Below the pieces are notes generated by a model. The model searched no databases. It was given only the letters and a program-made list of their open reading frames with translations, and was not told the DNA's origin. From NCBI GenBank assembly GCA_030528845.1, contig JAUMYC010000103.1, positions 1 to 8,705 on the forward strand: a DNA stretch of 8,705 nucleotides, read 5' to 3'. Each line of letters begins with the position of its first letter. The stretch's first letter is position 1. The position numbers and the translations under genes were made by a program. Below are positions 6,961 through 8,705 of the stretch, piece by piece. This stretch comes from Eubacteriales bacterium. Its GTDB lineage: Bacteria; Bacillota_A; Clostridia; Christensenellales; Aristaeellaceae.

Positions 6961-7003
6961 AAAAGGGCTTGTCGTCTGCATTACACAGACGGCAAGCCCT
7001 TTT
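6961..7003. terminator. Strong, probably bidirectional terminator between convergent genes
   Basis: The 18-base arms 6961-6978 (AAAAGGGCTTGTCGTCTG) and 6986-7003 (CAGACGGCAAGCCCTTTT) pair along their full length with a single G-U (U6972 with G6992), around a 7-base loop. The A-tract and T-tract at the stem base give TTTT in either direction. It lies 34 bases beyond the stop of the minus-strand GH2 gene and is also a back-up for the plus-strand operon. Confidence 0.78.
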
Positions 7004-7037
7004 GGGTCGCTAAAGCTTATCCATTCCGGCAGAGTCC

Positions 7038-8705
7038 TTATCTCTGTTCGATCTCGCACATGGCGTACAGGCCCGCGCGCGTGAAGGCGTGCAGCTGCAG
7101 CTTCCCGGCCATGCGGCCCGCGCGAACGTAAGCCAGCAGCCTTCCGCCGAAGGTCTCGCGGCTGCGCTGGGCGTAGGGCGTCAGGTCGTCCGGCCTGCCG
7201 TTTTCCAGGCCGAGGATCTCGCCGTCGCCGAGGATCCGGAAGAATACCTCCTGCTCCTGCGCCGTGCGCCGGCCTTCGCCGTCGAGCAGCTCCAGCTCGA
7301 CATGGGCGATGCTCCGCCCGTCGGCCGGGAGGCATTCTCTGTCTGCGCGCAGCACGATCTGTGCGGCGGGGCCTGCCGTGGCCAGCGCATCCTGCGCCCC
7401 ATCGACAACGGCGCGCAGCTCGCCCGCCTGATACGGGACCTGCCAGCAGGCGCGGTAGCCGTCCTCGTCCGCGATCTGCTTTTTGCCCAGCGAATCGCCG
7501 TTCAGGAGGAGCTCTGCCTGCGGCGCGTTCGTGTAGCAGCTCACGCGCATCATGCGCCCCTCTTCCGCCTGCCAGACAAAGCGCTCTGCGTCCGGGCCGT
7601 CCCATTTATCGTCCGCATGGCCCACGGCGATCTTCACAAAGGGCGCGCCGTCCGTCCACATGGCCTTGCGCTGCCAGAAGCCGGGCTTTGCAAAGCCGGC
7701 CAGATCCACGAGGCCTGCCTGCGAAATGCGCACAGGCCAGCCGCGGCACTCGCCCAGAAAATCGATGCCCGTCCAGAGGAACTGGCCGCAGATGAACTCC
7801 CTGTCGCGCACGGCGTGCCAAGCACGCGCATCCTTGCCGTTTTCACTGCCGTAGATCACGCGGCCCGGATATTTCTCATGATCCTCGTCGTAGAATTTTT
7901 CCTTGTAATTGTAGCCGACGATATCGAGCACGTCCGCATAGCCGGTGCGGTTGCTCAGCTCCGGGAAGGAGAGAGCGCTGGTCACCGGGCGGGTCGGGTC
8001 AAGGTCGTGAACGATCTGTGTAAGCTCCTTTGCCACGACGGCGAGCCGCCCGGCGTCCGGCTTGCGCGGGTCGTAGCGGCGCTCGGCGGCGGGCTTGTTG
8101 GCGTCGTTGTTGCCCAGCACTTCGTCAAAGAGAGGGGTCACATAGGGGTCGTTCGGGTAATCGATCTCGTTGCCGATGCTCCAGATGACGATGGAGGGGT
8201 GGTTCCTGTCGCGGCGGACCATGCCTTCGAGATCCGCTCTGTACCACTGCGGAAAATCCTCCGCATAGCCGAAGCGCTTGGGCGGATACACATTGTGCCC
8301 CTGCCACCATTTATTCTTCGCGCCTTCCCATTCGTCGAAGGCCTCGTCCATGACCAGGAAGCCCATCTCGTCACACAGGTCCAGCAGGTGCGTGTCCGGC
8401 GGGTTGTGCGCCGTGCGCAGGGCGTTGCAGCCCATCTCCTTGAACGCCTTCAGTCTGCGCCGCCAGACCTCCTTTGGCACGGCTGCGCCGAGCGCGCCCG
8501 CATCGTGATGCACGCACACGCCCTTGAGCTTCGTGCCCACGCCGTTGAGGAAAAAGCCCTTGTCTCCGTCGAAGGAGAACGTGCGCACGCCGAAGGGGAT
8601 GGCATGACCGTCGCAGCGCTCTCCGCCCGCGAGCGCCTCGGCATGCAGAGTATAGAGCTGCGGCGCGTCAGGGCTCCAGAGCCGCGCGTTTTCAAGTGTG
8701 AGCTG
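7038..8705 (-). CDS. GH2 family glycoside hydrolase (beta-galactosidase-like), N-terminus outside window
   Basis: C-terminal 555 residues of a retaining glycosidase that cleaves terminal beta-linked sugars, probably beta-galactosides; GH2 also covers beta-glucuronidases and others, so substrate is uncertain. In fragment numbering, residues 1-45 end the Ig-like GH2 sandwich (ARLWSPDAPQLYTL). The TIM barrel starts at FLNGVGTKLKGVCVHHD. Acid/base Glu180 is in WSIGNE (codon 8166-8168) and nucleophile Glu288 in YGSEN (codon 7842-7844). FLWTGIDFLGE and KPGFWQRKAMW are further family signatures. A DUF4982-type domain (about 374-444, ELLLNGDSLG) and a Glyco_hydro2_C5-type Ig domain (about 448-552, ADRECLPADGRSIAHVE) follow. 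The frame is open to position 8705. A GTG at 8586-8588 lies inside the conserved PFGVRTF segment and is not the start. About 250 N-terminal residues, including the sugar-binding domain and any signal peptide, and the promoter lie beyond the edge. The gene converges on the surface-protein operon. Confidence 0.95.
   Translation of the reverse strand, partial: QLTLENARLWSPDAPQLYTLHAEALAGGERCDGHAIPFGVRTFSFDGDKGFFLNGVGTKLKGVCVHHDAGALGAAVPKEVWRRRLKAFKEMGCNALRTAHNPPDTHLLDLCDEMGFLVMDEAFDEWEGAKNKWWQGHNVYPPKRFGYAEDFPQWYRADLEGMVRRDRNHPSIVIWSIGNEIDYPNDPYVTPLFDEVLGNNDANKPAAERRYDPRKPDAGRLAVVAKELTQIVHDLDPTRPVTSALSFPELSNRTGYADVLDIVGYNYKEKFYDEDHEKYPGRVIYGSENGKDARAWHAVRDREFICGQFLWTGIDFLGECRGWPVRISQAGLVDLAGFAKPGFWQRKAMWTDGAPFVKIAVGHADDKWDGPDAERFVWQAEEGRMMRVSCYTNAPQAELLLNGDSLGKKQIADEDGYRACWQVPYQAGELRAVVDGAQDALATAGPAAQIVLRADRECLPADGRSIAHVELELLDGEGRRTAQEQEVFFRILGDGEILGLENGRPDDLTPYAQRSRETFGGRLLAYVRAGRMAGKLQLHAFTRAGLYAMCEIEQR

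Noticed and set aside
6877..7131. 84-codon plus-strand frame covering the two hairpins
   Set aside because: It lies on the terminators, has no good ribosome binding site, and runs antisense into the GH2 gene's end.
6685..7605. 306-codon minus-strand frame spanning the terminators and the end of the GH2 gene
   Set aside because: It overlaps the GH2 gene in another frame, crosses both terminator hairpins and the small Cys-rich frame, and has an Arg/Gly/Ala-rich shadow composition.
8586..8588. GTG as the start of the GH2 gene
   Set aside because: The frame stays open to the window edge, and the residues before it (ARLWSPDAP, LYTL, PFG) are conserved GH2 sequence, so this Val is internal.

Overview
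The window looks like chromosomal DNA from an anaerobic, gut-type Gram-positive Clostridia (Oscillospiraceae-like or a related uncultured lineage). This is inferred from the GC-rich third codon positions, strong AGGAG ribosome binding sites, an IPETGD cell-wall sorting signal on a giant secreted protein, and a GH2/DUF4982-type glycosidase. No RNA gene, mobile element or CRISPR array is visible, so the taxonomic call is approximate.

Layout. Positions 1-130 hold an AT-rich promoter region with an extended -10 box. A plus-strand operon follows. It starts with a secreted parvulin-type peptidyl-prolyl isomerase of the PrsA/SurA kind (131-1423). After 23 bases comes a 1722-residue cell-wall-anchored surface protein of unknown function (1447-6615). 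Last is a short, apparently frameshifted remnant of a Cys-rich zinc-ribbon-like small gene (6628-6867), whose ribosome binding site adjoins the stop codon of the giant gene. Two stem-loop terminators (6887-6940 and 6961-7003) close the operon. Converging from the right on the minus strand is the C-terminal two thirds of a GH2 family glycosidase (7038-8705), cut by the window edge.

How the genes may work together. The best reading of the operon is a dedicated extracellular foldase paired with one very large multidomain surface client. The client has a signal peptide, a helical N-terminal region, carboxypeptidase-regulatory/Ig-like modules, a hydrophobic barrel-like beta domain interrupted by a charged helix, a long beta-rich (possibly propeller) region, CARDB/Ig-like modules and a sortase motif. 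The parvulin itself is unusual: a helical segment of about 70 residues splits the catalytic domain, and the protein lacks the lipobox expected of PrsA. The GH2 gene is convergent and separately terminated, so I see no reason to link it functionally to the operon.

The items most worth a second look are the giant protein's central beta domain, the split parvulin with its presumed client, and the broken small Cys-rich gene at the operon's end.
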